Shown here in pieces: positions 4,735 through 5,646 of a stretch of 5,646 nucleotides of DNA (positions are counted from its first letter, which is position 1; every line of letters starts with the position of its first letter). Source of the DNA: Euryarchaeota archaeon UBA550 (GTDB lineage Archaea; Thermoplasmatota; Poseidoniia; Poseidoniales; Poseidoniaceae); NCBI GenBank assembly GCA_002506705.1, contig DAYA01000048.1:12961-18606 (forward strand), in the 5' to 3' direction. The position numbers and the translations under genes were made by a program. The notes under the pieces are model-generated. The model ran no database searches. It saw nothing but the letters and a program-made list of their open reading frames with translations, and was not told where the DNA came from.

Positions 4735-5646
4735 TTAGTCAGCCCATTCACTCCAATCAGAAGCACCTGGGTCTCGATACCACCAATTGCCATCCTGATC
4801 TTCACCCCATTCGACGTTGTCTTCATCAACTCGATAGTCTGACATCCAATCTTCCCTTCCGCCGGGTGTTGGTGGCGGTCCTGCAGGTCCAGCGGATGAA
4901 GGAGCAGATTCTTCGTCATCATAATCGTCATCATCATCGTCGTCATCATCATCGTCGTAATCGGAACTACCTGAACGTAGCACCATAACTATGACCACTA
5001 GCAATACAATCACGACAAGAATTGCGAGGATTCCACCTGCGTAATACAAGGTTCCACCCGCCTCAAAGAATCCCATGAATGTGCCATCAACCTGAATAGT
5101 TCCTGATGCTTCCTTGTTGTGGACAGAGATAGTCACTGTTTGTTCTTCAGCGTCAAGAGTTGTTATCGTCCACTTTCCGTTTTCGACAGCCTTTGCAGTC
5201 ATTCTTCCAGTCAGCTTAACTTGAGTTTCAGGAGGAACTGGAATTTCATTCTCCCATGCATCAAACGTTCTAACTTCGATGTCGAATGATTCTAGTTGTA
5301 ATACCGATTCTTCAAGAATTGTTAACTCAATTCGGTTTACTGTTTGATGAGCGGAAACGGTCACTGTCCATTCTGCTTGTGCTCCACTCGGTGAGCGGAA
5401 CTTGTAAGTGTGAACTCCCGCTTTTGTAGCACTGTAGTTGTAAACTCCAGCGGAGCCTTCAATCTCAGTTGCAGGAACAGGCTTGTTATCCTTGGTCCAT
5501 AGCACACTCTCTAGGAATGTGTTTCCATCTGCATCTGTTCCAGTAATTGTTAGCGTGTAAATATCTCCTGCCTTCGCAGTATCTGCAATCACATCGATGT
5601 CGACAGTTACGGCACTACCGTAATCAACAGTGATCGTAACAGTCTC
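4735..5646 (-). CDS. Membrane-anchored Ig-like protein with poly-Asp tail, 5'-partial
   Basis: The frame stays open to the right edge of the window, so the N-terminus and any signal peptide are missing; 303 residues are visible. A GTG at 5592 is in frame but lies mid-domain and is not a convincing start. Two Ig-like beta-sandwich domains are suggested at about 1-98 (with TGTDADGN) and 108-187. One transmembrane helix follows at about 201-223, then Arg-Ser-Gly, an acidic stretch with eleven consecutive Asp at 231-241, a Pro/Ser/Gly/Ala linker, and a tail with six Trp in its last 37 residues. It has no cysteine and one N-glycosylation sequon in the visible part. The layout matches the downstream gene, suggesting a pair of surface proteins with outside stalks and cytoplasmic tails, perhaps an operon (35-base gap). 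No enzymatic motif is seen; function is unknown. Confidence 0.85.
   Translation of the reverse strand, partial: ETVTITVDYGSAVTVDIDVIADTAKAGDIYTLTITGTDADGNTFLESVLWTKDNKPVPATEIEGSAGVYNYSATKAGVHTYKFRSPSGAQAEWTVTVSAHQTVNRIELTILEESVLQLESFDIEVRTFDAWENEIPVPPETQVKLTGRMTAKAVENGKWTITTLDAEEQTVTISVHNKEASGTIQVDGTFMGFFEAGGTLYYAGGILAILVVIVLLVVIVMVLRSGSSDYDDDDDDDDDDDYDDEESAPSSAGPAGPPPTPGGREDWMSDYRVDEDNVEWGEDQDGNWWYRDPGASDWSEWAD
4738..4857 (-). other. Trp-rich cytoplasmic tail of the partial Ig-like protein
   Basis: The final 40 residues hold six Trp, including adjacent Trp-Trp-Tyr followed by Arg-Asp-Pro-Gly, and end in Trp-x2-Trp-Ala-Asp. The core G-x-W-W-Y-x-D-P-x3-x-W recalls the G-W-Y-x-D...W pattern ending the downstream protein, though it is more acidic. 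A shared binding role is inference. Confidence 0.5.
4927..4956 (-). repeat. Perfect 15-base tandem duplication within the poly-Asp codons
   Basis: On the minus strand GACGATGATGATGAC occurs twice in direct succession with no mismatch. It encodes ten of the eleven consecutive Asp residues. Because the pattern of GAC and GAT codons is itself copied, this looks like a recent duplication or slippage event and not simply selection for Asp. Confidence 0.85.
4978..5046 (-). other. Transmembrane anchor of the partial Ig-like protein
   Basis: A run of about 23 residues, almost all Leu, Ile, Val, Ala and Gly, begins Tyr-Tyr-Ala-Gly-Gly and ends Met-Val-Leu-Arg. It separates the Ig-like domains from the poly-Asp segment, giving an outside stalk and a cytoplasmic tail. 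Confidence 0.85.

Noticed and set aside
4713..4952. 79-codon minus-strand frame rich in Met and Thr
   Set aside because: It is the shifted reading of the poly-Asp codon run (GAT read as ATG), overlapping the true frame that carries the membrane helix and tail.
4924..4956. CRISPR-like or microsatellite array
   Set aside because: Only two 15-base copies with no spacers, fully inside a coding frame encoding Asp; it is a coding duplication.
5590..5592. GTG as the start of the right-hand Ig-like gene
   Set aside because: The frame is open for 18 more codons to the window edge, and those residues continue the beta-strand pattern of the same Ig-like domain. A start here would also leave no signal peptide.

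Overview
The window most resembles a planktonic euryarchaeon of the Marine Group II / Candidatus Poseidoniales type. This is inferred from protein style and not from any marker gene. The clues are moderate GC (mid-40s % by eye), purine-rich Shine-Dalgarno sites, BRE/TATA-like promoter elements, and two neighbouring secreted proteins. Both of those have Ig-like domains, a C-terminal membrane anchor, an Asp/Glu-rich cytoplasmic stretch and a tryptophan-rich end. No rRNA, tRNA, CRISPR array, insertion sequence or phage gene is visible.

Plus strand, left half. Bases 1-570 hold a RidA/YjgF-family protein of the 2-aminomuconate-deaminase-like type, with an unusual acidic N-terminal extension; it probably continues upstream of the window. 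A 127-base intergenic region (571-697) contains a T-rich tract, TATA-like elements, a perfect 6+1+6 dyad and a good Shine-Dalgarno site. It leads into a full-length 471-residue APC-superfamily amino acid permease (698-2113). Together the two genes suggest uptake and breakdown of amino acids or other nitrogen compounds, but the substrate cannot be read from the sequence.

Minus strand, right half. An Ig-like membrane protein, cut by the right edge of the window (4735-5646), lies upstream of a second, complete one of about 857-861 residues (2114-4699). They run in the same direction with a 35-base gap that holds its own BRE/TATA-like element. The complete protein has a signal peptide, about eight degenerate Ig-like repeats, one transmembrane helix, an acidic segment and a short Trp-containing terminal motif. 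The partial protein repeats this layout with two visible Ig-like domains. These look like envelope or adhesin-type stalk proteins whose tails face the cytoplasm.

The two halves converge with no intergenic space: the permease stop TGA (2111-2113) directly abuts the reverse-strand stop (2114-2116), forming the palindrome TGATCA. The most interesting material is the shared tail architecture of the two surface proteins, the zero-gap convergent junction and the acidic extension on the RidA protein.
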